Assembly: GCA_020410785.1 (NCBI GenBank)
Contig: CP084573.1
Location: 1-64,000 of the forward strand
DNA: 64,000 bases
Direction: 5' to 3'
DNA from: Rickettsia endosymbiont of Culicoides impunctatus
GTDB lineage: Bacteria > Pseudomonadota > Alphaproteobacteria > Rickettsiales > Rickettsiaceae
Shown one piece after another: positions 46,825-54,966 of the stretch. Made by a program: the position numbers and the translations under genes. The notes beneath the pieces are model-generated. The model searched no databases, had not been told where the DNA came from, and saw only the letters and a program-made list of their open reading frames with translations. The first letter of the stretch is position 1, and each line of letters begins with the position of its first letter.

Positions 46825-48597
46825 TCAATTAGTAAAAGATTCGTTTAAATTATAAAGTTCTTTAGAGACCCTCATAATTTCTTCTCGGTATAGCATAGCT
46901 TTTTTCAATTCTTCATCCGTTCCATTTTGAATAATGGAACTATATTCTTGTTTTAATAGTACTAGGTGATGTTTTTTATGCAACCATTGCCAAAGCAAGT
47001 CAGAATCTATATCATTCTTGTTAAATGATAAATCTAGAAATAGATTATTAGATTTCGACAATAGCGAAAAAGTCTCATAAAATCCAGCTTTTTCTGCCAA
47101 ATCAATAATATTCTCCTGATCGAATATATCATTGCTAATAATCTCTGCAAAATACCAATCACGAAAAGCTTCAAGCGTACCATTTTGAAAATGTAACGTT
47201 AATAAAAAACCCTTTATTTCTTGCTTGTTAACTATCTCTGGAAATTTTACTAACATCATACAAAAAACTTGTTCTAACATCTCAATTTCTGAATAGTCCG
47301 GAGCTGAAAATATTACATTTGAATTTTTTGCAACCCCTTTACTTTGGCGTTTAATTAAATTTTGCCATATTTGCTCTTTAAAATATCTATAGTAATTATG
47401 GCTGAGAGTCCTATCTTTTATTTGCTTACAATAATCTTCAAGATTTTTTTCCAAAATAGCTTTATCTTCCGGGGTTACAAACTTCTTACCTTCATATTCG
47501 GAACGCCAAATCATTTCGGATAGATTAATCCTTTTATCAAAAATTTTGGCAAAGCCCCCTGCCCCATCTTTATTGATAATATCATTAGGATCACTGCCGC
47601 CAGGTAACATCACAAAGGAAATTTTCTTATTACCATTTATCAACGGCAATACTAGGTTAATTACTCGCTGAGTAGCTTTTATCCCCGCCATATCACCATC
47701 TAAACAAAGTGCTATTTCATCTCCGGCACGCCATAATTTCTGCAAATGATTCTCTGTAACCGCAGTACCAAGACTTGCTACTGCCTCTTTAAAACCAGCC
47801 TGGTGCAAGGCAATAACATCTAAGTACCCCTCAACCAAGATTGAATGGTTTTTCTTATAAGCAACACTAATCGCATTATTCTCTCCATATAATGTTTCAT
47901 TTTTCTGAAATAATATGGTTTCCGGAGAATTTAAATATTTAGGCAATCCATTACCAATTACTCGTCCCCCGAACCCAATTACCTTGTTATAAATATTCCT
48001 AATCGGAAAAATGATCCGGTTATAAAATATCTCATACATTGTACCATCATTTCCCTTGCCCACTAAGCCTGCTTTTTGAAGTTTTTTCAAAGATATTGAT
48101 TTTTTTTCAAAAAATTTCTGCAATTCCTTAGCCGGAGGAGCAAAACCAATGGAAAATTCCTTAATTGCCTCTTTACTAATACCGCGATCACGTAAATAAT
48201 TACACACTTCTTGTGACAATTGTGAGGTAAAAAACCTTTCTGCCATCTCTAAGATATCAAGTAGTTCATCCGATTCTTCATGCAGTTTTTGTTGCTCTAC
48301 AGTTAATTTAGGCAATTCAATGCCATAATCATTGGCAAGTTTAATAGCTGCTTCTTTGTAAGATAAACCACTAAGGCTAGCAACAAATTTTATAACATCT
48401 CCGTGAACAGTGCAGCCAAAACAGTAATAGAACCTCTTGGCATCATTTACAGTAAATGATGGAGATTTTTCAACATGAAAAGGACATAGACCCAAGTAAT
48501 TCCCAGATTTTTTAGTTAAAACTACTCTTTGCCTAACAATATCCGATAAATTAATTCGAGTTCTAAGAAGTTCATAAAATTCTAATGGAATTCTCAT
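46825..48597 (-). CDS. dnaG: DNA primase
   Basis: It makes RNA primers at the replication fork for DnaB-associated synthesis. The 590-residue protein has an N-terminal CHC2 zinc finger (CPFHVEKSPSF ... FYYCFGCTVHGD, about 38-68), the RNA-polymerase core with FGGRVIGNGLPKYLNSPET, and the TOPRIM motifs LVEGYLDVIAL and LCLDGDMAG. The C-terminal helicase-binding domain is divergent. The 5' end overlaps the upstream kinase-like gene by four bases and rpoD follows directly, so one operon is likely. Confidence 0.97.
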   Translation of the reverse strand: MRIPLEFYELLRTRINLSDIVRQRVVLTKKSGNYLGLCPFHVEKSPSFTVNDAKRFYYCFGCTVHGDVIKFVASLSGLSYKEAAIKLANDYGIELPKLTVEQQKLHEESDELLDILEMAERFFTSQLSQEVCNYLRDRGISKEAIKEFSIGFAPPAKELQKFFEKKSISLKKLQKAGLVGKGNDGTMYEIFYNRIIFPIRNIYNKVIGFGGRVIGNGLPKYLNSPETILFQKNETLYGENNAISVAYKKNHSILVEGYLDVIALHQAGFKEAVASLGTAVTENHLQKLWRAGDEIALCLDGDMAGIKATQRVINLVLPLINGNKKISFVMLPGGSDPNDIINKDGAGGFAKIFDKRINLSEMIWRSEYEGKKFVTPEDKAILEKNLEDYCKQIKDRTLSHNYYRYFKEQIWQNLIKRQSKGVAKNSNVIFSAPDYSEIEMLEQVFCMMLVKFPEIVNKQEIKGFLLTLHFQNGTLEAFRDWYFAEIISNDIFDQENIIDLAEKAGFYETFSLLSKSNNLFLDLSFNKNDIDSDLLWQWLHKKHHLVLLKQEYSSIIQNGTDEELKKAMLYREEIMRVSKELYNLNESFTN

Positions 48598-49214
48598 AAA
48601 CCTAAAATAAAGGTGAATATAATTGTAGAAAAACAGTAAGTAAGAGGTACTAATAAATTATCATTGATCAATAAATCTTTTGCATAAAATTCACCAATAG
48701 TAGTAATTACGGAACTAATGATGATAACAGTAAAACTAGTATGATAGCCAATGAAAAAATACACTAACATGCTGATAAAAATTGCAGAAGTTAGAAAGGC
48801 AATAGAACCTTCCAATGATTTACCATTTTCTAAAGGCTTACCTATTTTGGTACCAACTAACGCAGCAAGACAATCAGCTATTATCAATATCAACCAAGAC
48901 GAAATCGCTAAACCTTTTGAAAATAACAGAGCTGTCAAAAAAAATCCAATTGCCATAAAACTACCACCACTTAGTCTGAATGAACCGCTCCGTTCCTCGG
49001 GTCTCATAAACTTTCTAAGAAATCTATCTGTAAATTTCTTAACATATAAATTGTAGTGCCTGGCAGTATCTATATATAATACACAGGCGGTAAGTAAAAA
49101 TAATAGTGTAGTAACAACTAATTTAGATGAAAATAAATAAAAAAGTGGTATAGTTAAGCTATATACATGGAAAGTCTTACGTTGTATCTCAAATTTAAAT
49201 ATTTTAGTTTGCAT
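48594..49214 (-). CDS. polyprenol/diacylglycerol kinase-like membrane protein (dolichol kinase family)
   Basis: The 206-residue protein has about six hydrophobic spans and the family signatures EIQRKTFHVYSLTIP near the N-terminus, RLSGGSFMAIGFF, IADCLAALVGTKIGKPLENGKSLEGSIAF (substrate/CTP-site region) and the C-terminal GEFYAKDLLINDNLLVPLT. These place it with CTP-dependent dolichol/phytol kinase and phosphatidate cytidylyltransferase relatives. The natural lipid substrate is unknown. It overlaps dnaG by four bases (ATGA). greA is divergent. Confidence 0.82.
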   Translation of the reverse strand: MQTKIFKFEIQRKTFHVYSLTIPLFYLFSSKLVVTTLLFLLTACVLYIDTARHYNLYVKKFTDRFLRKFMRPEERSGSFRLSGGSFMAIGFFLTALLFSKGLAISSWLILIIADCLAALVGTKIGKPLENGKSLEGSIAFLTSAIFISMLVYFFIGYHTSFTVIIISSVITTIGEFYAKDLLINDNLLVPLTYCFSTIIFTFILGL

Positions 49215-49293
49215 GATAATCTAAAAGGGCTGTTTGACAAAGTTTAACACAACAAATATACTAGAAAACTTAACTTAGACAAGACATATTATT

Positions 49294-49782
49294 ATGACAA
49301 AATTTCCTATTACACATAAAGGGTTCGATAGTCTAGAAAAAGAAATCAAGCGCCTTAAACATGTAGAAAGACCAAAAGTAATTGAGGCTATAGCAACAGC
49401 TAGAGATTTTGGAGATTTATCTGAGAATGCAGAATATCATGCAGCAAGGGAAAAACAAAGTTTTATTGAAGGTCGTATTTTATATCTTGAAGATAAAATG
49501 GCAAGGGCGGAAATTATTGATACCTCAAAGCTCTCAGGTGACAGCATAAAATTTGGTGCTACAGTTAAGTTGATCGATGACGAAACAGAAGAAGTAGTTG
49601 TGTACCATATTGTTGGAGAATATGAAGCAGATATAACTAAAAAGAGAGTATCGATAGTATCGCCAATTGCTAAGGCTCTCATCGGTAAAGGAGTTGGAGA
49701 TGTAGTAGAAGTGACAACTCCTAAAGGTTCAAAATCTTATGAGGTTTTGGAAGTAACCTATCAAGAACTAGTAGATATTTGA
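49294..49782 (+). CDS. greA: transcription elongation factor GreA
   Basis: It rescues backtracked RNA polymerase by stimulating transcript cleavage through the secondary channel. The 162 residues split into an N-terminal antiparallel coiled coil with the acidic tip DFGDLSENAEYHAAREKQ and a C-terminal FKBP-like domain (VKLIDDETEEVVVYHIVGEYEAD ... SPIAKALIGKGVGDVVEVTTPKGSKSYEVLEV). It is a single gene between two divergent/convergent neighbours. A large nested palindrome begins 15 bases past the stop. Confidence 0.97.
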   Translation: MTKFPITHKGFDSLEKEIKRLKHVERPKVIEAIATARDFGDLSENAEYHAAREKQSFIEGRILYLEDKMARAEIIDTSKLSGDSIKFGATVKLIDDETEEVVVYHIVGEYEADITKKRVSIVSPIAKALIGKGVGDVVEVTTPKGSKSYEVLEVTYQELVDI

Positions 49783-49796
49783 CAGCAATTATAAAG

Positions 49797-50061
49797 TGAA
49801 TGTTTACGGAAAAAAGTTAAAGTACAAGACGTCTATTAGCGAGGAGTAAAAAGCCTCAAACGTCATTGCGAGGAGAGCGTAGGTCGACGAAGCAATCCAA
49901 TCTAATAAATGTGGATTGCCACGCTCATATACGTTCGCTCGCAATGACGTCAGAAAGTGGGGTGCCACGACTTACTTGAGTGGTCTCGCAATGACGTTAA
50001 AAGATATTGTAAGCCTCGCTAATAGACATTTGTATTTTAACTTTTTTTCGTGAATACTTAC
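49797..50061. repeat. nested palindromic repeat composite between greA and the HlyD-type gene
   Basis: Outer arms about 48 bases long face each other: gtttacggaaaaaagttaaa ... cgtctattagcgagg (49797-49846) and cctcgctaatagacattt ... acttttttcgtgaatactta (50013-50061). Inside is a complete standard copy (cgtcattgcgaggagagc at 49861 to cgctcgcaatgacg at 49949) plus an extra right arm (gtggtctcgcaatgacg, to 49995). It fills the convergent gap 49783-50057. No gene is seen. Confidence 0.9.
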
Positions 50062-51104
50062 GTCTCATCAGTCCTAACTGAAACTATCACAGACATTCCT
50101 GGCATCAAATTACTAGTACCATTTTTAGGAACCTCAAAATCTATTAGCACAGGAACCCGTTGAACAATCTTAGTAAAATTACCAGTTGCATTATCACTGG
50201 GAATTAGACTAAGTTTCGAGCCGGTAGCTGGTGATATGTTACGTATTCTACCATATATAACCTTTTTGGGTAAAGAATCAAACTGTAATTTAACTTTTTG
50301 CCCTGACTGGAATTTAGCAATTTGTGTTTCTTTAAAATTAGCTTTTACATATATTCGTTCATCCTGTACAACAAAAAATAATACCCTACCTGGGCTAATG
50401 AAATTTCCTACCTGCAAACTACTATTTGCTATTATTCCATTAACCGGAACTCTAATTTTGGTATTTAGTAAACTCCTGGATATTATATTTTTATCTTGCA
50501 ATAATCCTTTTAATTTTTCTTCTTCAGCAGTTTTTTGCAAAGCTAAAAGTAGTAATTTTTGCTGGGCTATTTGCAAGTTTAACTTTGCCTGATTATAATC
50601 AGTTTTTGCTTTAGTAAAAGACATTCTAGATTCATCTAATGTCTTCTGACTAGAAAAATTCCCTTTGTTAAGCTCTTGAACTCTTGTATACTCAGTTGAA
50701 TTAATTTCCAAATTAGTATTAGCAAAATCAACAGCCTCTTTACTTTGTTGTAAATTAAATTGTGTGATTAAAGTTTTTTGTTCTATGATTTCTATATTTT
50801 TAATAGATGCATTAATAGAAGCTTCAAGCGACGCAAGGCGTGACTTATAATCCTGATCATCGATTTCAGCAATAAGGTCACCTTTTTTTACTCTCATATT
50901 ATCTGAAATCAATACATTCTTAATCACTCCACTAATCTCAGAACTAACGCTAGATATGTCTGCCTCAATATATGCATTATCAGTCGACTCTGTATGACTC
51001 CAAATATAAATATTATAAGCTAGATATACAACTATTACACTGAACAAAACTAGAAAATATTTAAAAAATGGATGAGACTTATATTTTTCAAAGGCTTCTA
51101 ACAT
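50058..51104 (-). CDS. emrA: HlyD/EmrA-type membrane fusion protein
   Basis: The 348-residue periplasmic adaptor has one N-terminal membrane span (about 15-33). Next comes the biotinyl-lipoyl half motif TDNAYIEADISSVSSEISGVIKNVLISDNMRVKKGDLIAEIDDQDY, a long coiled-coil hairpin (about 85-205), and the second half IRVPVNGIIANSSLQVGNFISPGRVLFFVV followed by a beta-barrel. It would link an inner-membrane exporter (MFS or ABC) to an outer-membrane channel. No such partner is adjacent; pssA lies three bases upstream on the same strand. Specificity for drugs versus other substrates is unknown. Confidence 0.85.
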   Translation of the reverse strand: MLEAFEKYKSHPFFKYFLVLFSVIVVYLAYNIYIWSHTESTDNAYIEADISSVSSEISGVIKNVLISDNMRVKKGDLIAEIDDQDYKSRLASLEASINASIKNIEIIEQKTLITQFNLQQSKEAVDFANTNLEINSTEYTRVQELNKGNFSSQKTLDESRMSFTKAKTDYNQAKLNLQIAQQKLLLLALQKTAEEEKLKGLLQDKNIISRSLLNTKIRVPVNGIIANSSLQVGNFISPGRVLFFVVQDERIYVKANFKETQIAKFQSGQKVKLQFDSLPKKVIYGRIRNISPATGSKLSLIPSDNATGNFTKIVQRVPVLIDFEVPKNGTSNLMPGMSVIVSVRTDET

Positions 51105-51107
51105 AAT

Positions 51108-51869
51108 TTAAATTTTCTTACTAATAAAACAGCAAATTGGTATAGACAAAATATATATAGAGGCAATGAATGGTAATAAATACCATGGATATATAATAAG
51201 ACTTATGATGATAACAGCAAACACCATCATGGCTAATGATAAATATTCGTGTTTTATCTTAATATTTTTTGTCGAAAATGTTGGCAACCTACTAGCCAGT
51301 AAAAAAGCAATTACCACAATATATAAGCCTATTATAATGGTATGGGTACGAATATTGATACCTAAAATGCCACTCACTTCAAAATCTAGAATCATGGGAA
51401 TTAGAGCAAGTAAAGCTCCACAAGGAGCAGGTACACCAGTAAAAAAATATTCTAACTTCTTATTATTTGCCTCATGAAAAATAGCAGTGTTAAATCTCGC
51501 AAGCCTTAATGCCATACATACGATAAATAGCAATATAGTTCCCCATGAAAATACTTTATATTCATATTGTTGAAAAGACCATAAATATACAAGACAAGCC
51601 GGCACTACCCCAAAATTAGCAAAATCACATAATGAGTCCAGTTCAGCACCAAACGGACTAGTAGCATTTAGCATCCGTGCTATCCTACCATCAATTCCAT
51701 CTATTATAGCAGCAACTAAGGTACAATATACAGCCCTTTCCCATATACCATCCAATCCAAATTTAATGGCACTAATACCAATCACAAGACCCAATAAAGT
51801 AATAAAATTAGGAAGCAATTTTATAAACGGAATTGGTTTTGTTATTCTAACTTTGCGTATTCTAATCAA
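51108..51869 (-). CDS. pssA: CDP-diacylglycerol--serine O-phosphatidyltransferase
   Basis: It makes phosphatidylserine from CDP-diacylglycerol and serine in the inner membrane. The CDP-alcohol phosphotransferase motif DG-x2-AR-x8-G-x3-D-x3-D is fully present: DGIDGRIARMLNATSPFGAELDSLCD (about 60-85). About seven membrane spans complete the 253-residue protein. It lies 41 bases downstream of psd, the next enzyme of the pathway, so the two form a phosphatidylethanolamine operon, with the HlyD-type gene following. Confidence 0.95.
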   Translation of the reverse strand: MIRIRKVRITKPIPFIKLLPNFITLLGLVIGISAIKFGLDGIWERAVYCTLVAAIIDGIDGRIARMLNATSPFGAELDSLCDFANFGVVPACLVYLWSFQQYEYKVFSWGTILLFIVCMALRLARFNTAIFHEANNKKLEYFFTGVPAPCGALLALIPMILDFEVSGILGINIRTHTIIIGLYIVVIAFLLASRLPTFSTKNIKIKHEYLSLAMMVFAVIIISLIIYPWYLLPFIASIYILSIPICCFISKKI

Positions 51870-51910
51870 TTTATACCTATATACTTACTAACATTAAAGT
51901 AGCAATAGTC

Positions 51911-52612
51911 TCACCTTCTTTCAAATTTAAGTTCAGATGTTTTTTTGACCCTAAAATCAGCAATAATAGTTTCTCCCCCAACTGCAGTTTGCCCTTCAGT
52001 AACACAAAGGGCGGTTTTAAGTGGCAAATAAACGTCCGCTCTACTACCAAAACGGATAATACCATATCTATCACCAATTCTAACCTCAGTATCTTCTTCT
52101 AAGTCACATAATATCCTTCTGGCTATTAATCCTGCTATTTGGACAAAAGCAATTTTATGACCACTATTTGTCTCCATTAGAACAGATTGACGCTCGTTAT
52201 AGATACTTGCTTTATCAAGAGAAGCATTAAAAAACTTTCCCGGATTATAATGTAGAGATAAAATCTTGCCATTAGCCGGAATACGATTTACATGAACATT
52301 AAAAATATTCAAAAAAATGCTAACTCTAATCATTTCCTGATCACCAAGACCAAGTTCTATCGGTGGAACTGCTTCAGTTATTTTATGTACTATTCCATCT
52401 GCTGGACTGACCACCAAATCGTCACTAATAGGGGTAAAGCGATCTGGATTTCTAAAAAAATATATACACCAAACTGTCATAACCAACCCTACATACCCAA
52501 AGGTATTATGGACAGTAAAAAGTAAAAAAGTTACCACTGCAAAGCTTACAATAAATATGTAGCCTTCTCGATGAATAATCTTCGACAAATCGTTATATTG
52601 CTTCATTCTCAC
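51911..52612 (-). CDS. psd: phosphatidylserine decarboxylase proenzyme
   Basis: It decarboxylates phosphatidylserine to phosphatidylethanolamine. The 233-residue protein belongs to the short form of the family, with two N-terminal hydrophobic spans (about 18-50), [44 protein letters not shown] and the self-cleavage site [11 protein letters not shown], where Gly189-Ser190 gives the pyruvoyl group. The start may be the second ATG (MKQYNDL, two residues in). It precedes pssA on the same strand. Confidence 0.95.
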   Translation of the reverse strand: MRMKQYNDLSKIIHREGYIFIVSFAVVTFLLFTVHNTFGYVGLVMTVWCIYFFRNPDRFTPISDDLVVSPADGIVHKITEAVPPIELGLGDQEMIRVSIFLNIFNVHVNRIPANGKILSLHYNPGKFFNASLDKASIYNERQSVLMETNSGHKIAFVQIAGLIARRILCDLEEDTEVRIGDRYGIIRFGSRADVYLPLKTALCVTEGQTAVGGETIIADFRVKKTSELKFERR

Positions 52613-52755
52613 TCTCTAATTCGTATTATTTTAGTATAGCTTTACTATACATTAATTATTAATAGCACTAATAGGCAATTGCATTTAAATTTTATTTTTT
52701 TAATTATTCACCTTACGCAACCCTCATAGCAATTTAAAAATTACAGACAAGTACC

Positions 52756-52828
52756 CATCATTGCGAAGAGTGCATAAACCTCAAACATCATTGCGAGGAG
52801 GTGCGAAGCACGAACGAAGCAATCCATC
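52756..52828. repeat. dispersed palindromic repeat, partial, beside the DUF2610 stop
   Basis: Two left ends lie in tandem: catcattgcgaagagtgc, then ataaacctcaaac, then atcattgcgaggagg ... gcaatcca. The segment matches, in inverse orientation, the flank that has become the 3' end of queA. It lies in the 52613-52836 gap, where no gene is seen. Confidence 0.8.
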
Positions 52829-52836
52829 CAGATATA

Positions 52837-53166
52837 TCATATATCATCGCTAATATCATTATTACTATCTGATTGGTCATTACTACTTTCTGATTCTTCA
52901 TTTTTTTCAGTTCTATCATCCTCTTCTTGTGCTGACCCAAGAGCATACACACATAATTCTTCAAGTAATACATTATTCTTATTAGCCAGTTCTTGTAGTT
53001 TAGTAATTGCATCCATGACCTCTGCTGGTATTTTTCCACCACGTTGCTTTGATAACCAGTCATCCTGAAAATGCAAAGGATGATGTCCCGGCTCAGGTTG
53101 CCCTACATATATGGTAAACGGTGCCATTTGCCCACCAAAATCACAATTAACAGTAAATTTCTTCAT
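52837..53166 (-). CDS. DUF2610-family protein
   Basis: This 109-residue protein, MKKFTVNCDFGGQMAPFTIY..., has GHHPLHFQDDWLSKQRGGKIPAEVMDAITKLQELA (about 27-65). I recognise it as the DUF2610 family, found mainly in Rickettsiales and of unknown function. The last 30 residues are a highly acidic, Ser/Asn/Asp-rich tail (EEDDRTEKNEESESSND...), probably disordered. No signal peptide. A palindromic repeat starts about 10 bases past the stop. Confidence 0.82.
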   Translation of the reverse strand: MKKFTVNCDFGGQMAPFTIYVGQPEPGHHPLHFQDDWLSKQRGGKIPAEVMDAITKLQELANKNNVLLEELCVYALGSAQEEDDRTEKNEESESSNDQSDSNNDISDDI

Positions 53167-53189
53167 AACATAATATCAAATTATTAAAA

Positions 53190-53216
53190 ATTCCACTATG
53201 TGGTCTCGCAATGACG
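53190..53216. repeat. dispersed palindromic repeat, right-end fragment
   Basis: ttccactatgtggtctcgcaatgacg, a right arm only. It lies just in front of the RPE-like element at 53227. Confidence 0.75.
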
Positions 53217-53226
53217 TATACGTCTA

Positions 53227-53333
53227 TATAGTCAATTGATGAGAAGTTGGTGACGTCGTCACTCGTCGCTCGCCTATTACTTATAGGCGTCGCTCCATCG
53301 CTCCTAGCCCCAAATTCTCCTGAATTGACTATA
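53227..53333. repeat. 107-bp palindromic element, intergenic copy
   Basis: It is the same element as at 15410-15516, with identical 11-bp terminal inverted repeats (tatagtcaatt / aattgactata) and about three base differences in 107. It lies between two CGTCATTGCGAG-type repeats, so it may have inserted into or beside one. Confidence 0.92.
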
Positions 53334-53336
53334 ACT

Positions 53337-53429
53337 CGTCATTGCGAGGAGGCGTGAGCCGACGAAGCAATCCAAGAAAATGGTTAGAAATGGGTTGCTT
53401 CGACCTACTTGCGTGGTCTCGCAATGACG
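53337..53429. repeat. dispersed palindromic repeat next to the IMPase-family stop
   Basis: A full copy from cgtcattgcgaggaggcg to gtggtctcgcaatgacg, with the core gcaatccaag ... tgggttgcttcg. It ends 10 bases beyond the stop codon of the gene at 53439. Confidence 0.92.
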
Positions 53430-53438
53430 TTGGGTTAG

Positions 53439-54179
53439 CTATTTTTCTGCTAATAAATGTTCAAATTTCTTAGAAAGTTCATAATTAGTAGCAACAAACA
53501 TTTCATCATTATTTATTATCGCTCCACCTGCTTCTCGGATGATTAGATCAAAACCGGCTTTTAAAGTGTAATTTAATGATGAAAAATAAACAGCATCGAT
53601 CTTACCAGCTGTTAGTAGTAACATTCCATAGCAGTGACAACCAAAAACCCTAGCATTTTTCAAAAAAACTGGGTTGATATTAAGGTCATCGGTAGCGATT
53701 AAAAAATTATCAACACTAGCACAACCAGAAACCCTCAATCTACTATTACCAGTAGTATTATTTTCTGACCATACCCCTCTGCCTTTTTCAACATAATAAA
53801 TCTCATCAAGAGCTGGAAAATTTATCACCGTACATATCGTAGTTAAAATTTGATTAATCTTCTTTAAACACGTTATAGATACAGCAAAAAATGGTAGGCT
53901 CTTTTCTAAATTACTAAAACCATCCAGCGGATTTATTAGTAAAACCATCTCTTCACTATTATCTAGTTTAAACTTATCCTCTGGAAAGAATAACGCACTT
54001 GTATATTTTTGCAACTCATTACGTAATAAATCTTGTGCTTTAACATAAGCCTTATTGCAAAAATCATAGTTTCCCTTACTATATCTTTGAAGCATTTCTA
54101 GTTCCAAAAAATCTCTATGCAAAAATTTAACAGCTTTACGTGACACAGTAATAAGTAAGCTAGTTATAGGTTGTTGCAT
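53439..54179 (-). CDS. inositol monophosphatase-family protein
   Basis: The 246-residue protein has the fold's metal-site segments in modified form. LFFPEDKF stands where most members have a GEE motif. LLINPLDGFSNLEKSLPFFAVSI matches the WxxDPLDGTxNF signature with Phe for Thr. The C-terminal LKAGFDLIIREAGGAI corresponds to the WDxAAGxxLxxEAGG motif, with the tryptophan-aspartate changed but FD kept. Activity on sugar phosphates, inositol phosphate or PAP is possible; the changes leave it uncertain. It lies six bases downstream of efp in the same orientation. Confidence 0.82.
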   Translation of the reverse strand: MQQPITSLLITVSRKAVKFLHRDFLELEMLQRYSKGNYDFCNKAYVKAQDLLRNELQKYTSALFFPEDKFKLDNSEEMVLLINPLDGFSNLEKSLPFFAVSITCLKKINQILTTICTVINFPALDEIYYVEKGRGVWSENNTTGNSRLRVSGCASVDNFLIATDDLNINPVFLKNARVFGCHCYGMLLLTAGKIDAVYFSSLNYTLKAGFDLIIREAGGAIINNDEMFVATNYELSKKFEHLLAEK

Positions 54180-54185
54180 AAGATA

Positions 54186-54752
54186 TTACTTAGCTCTTTC
54201 AACAAAGCTAATATCTTCAATTCTCACCACTATTTTCTCACCTACCACTAAGTAAGGTGGAACCATTACCTTTACTCCATTAGTTAAAATTGTCGGTTTG
54301 TAAGAAGATGTGACCATAGCCCCCTTAATTACGGGATCAGTTTGCATAATTTCAGCAATAACGGTTTGTGGTAATTCAACACTTAAAGCTTTTTCCTCAT
54401 AAAACTGTACCTTTAATACCATATTATCTTCAAGAAATGGCAAACTTTCGCCAAGAATTGACTTATTAATTAAAATTTGCTCAAAGGTCTCATTATCCAT
54501 TAACACTAGATTATCTTCCTCAAAATATAGGAATTGTAAATCTTTGGTATCAAGTTGTGCTTTTTCAACATAATCAGATGAATTAAACCGCTCATTAAGC
54601 TTTGTACCAGTTTTAAAATTTTTCATCTCTACTTGTACATAAGCCCCACCTTTACCAGGTTTAGTATGTTCAGGCGTTTTATGCACTACCCATAACTCAT
54701 TATTATACACTATAATGTTGCCAGCTCTAATAGCATTTGCTGAAATTTTCAT
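54186..54752 (-). CDS. efp: translation elongation factor P
   Basis: It relieves ribosome stalling at proline runs. The 188-residue, three-domain protein starts [20 protein letters not shown]. The exposed loop [15 protein letters not shown] carries a lysine (K34) at the place that is beta-lysylated in E. coli. The C-terminal domain ends [18 protein letters not shown]. No EpmA-type modification gene is in the window. The IMPase-family gene follows. Confidence 0.97.
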   Translation of the reverse strand: MKISANAIRAGNIIVYNNELWVVHKTPEHTKPGKGGAYVQVEMKNFKTGTKLNERFNSSDYVEKAQLDTKDLQFLYFEEDNLVLMDNETFEQILINKSILGESLPFLEDNMVLKVQFYEEKALSVELPQTVIAEIMQTDPVIKGAMVTSSYKPTILTNGVKVMVPPYLVVGEKIVVRIEDISFVERAK

Positions 54753-54966
54753 ATTATTATTACTTATCTAAAATCTAATTATTCTTAGCCAATTCCGAAT
54801 TTACTGAACTATGATGACATGAATTTATTAGGAAGAATATACAATAACTGTTATAAACACAAGTAGATTTAAGTAATAATAATTTAGTAAAATTACTTAG
54901 TGCTGTAAAAAATTATGCTAAAATAAAAAAAATTGTTAAGAAACATAAAGAGAATATATTTATTTT

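Noticed and set aside
52788-53063. 91-codon minus-strand ORF overlapping the DUF2610 gene
   Set aside because: It is a shadow frame that runs into repeat sequence; DUF2610 in the other frame matches a known family.
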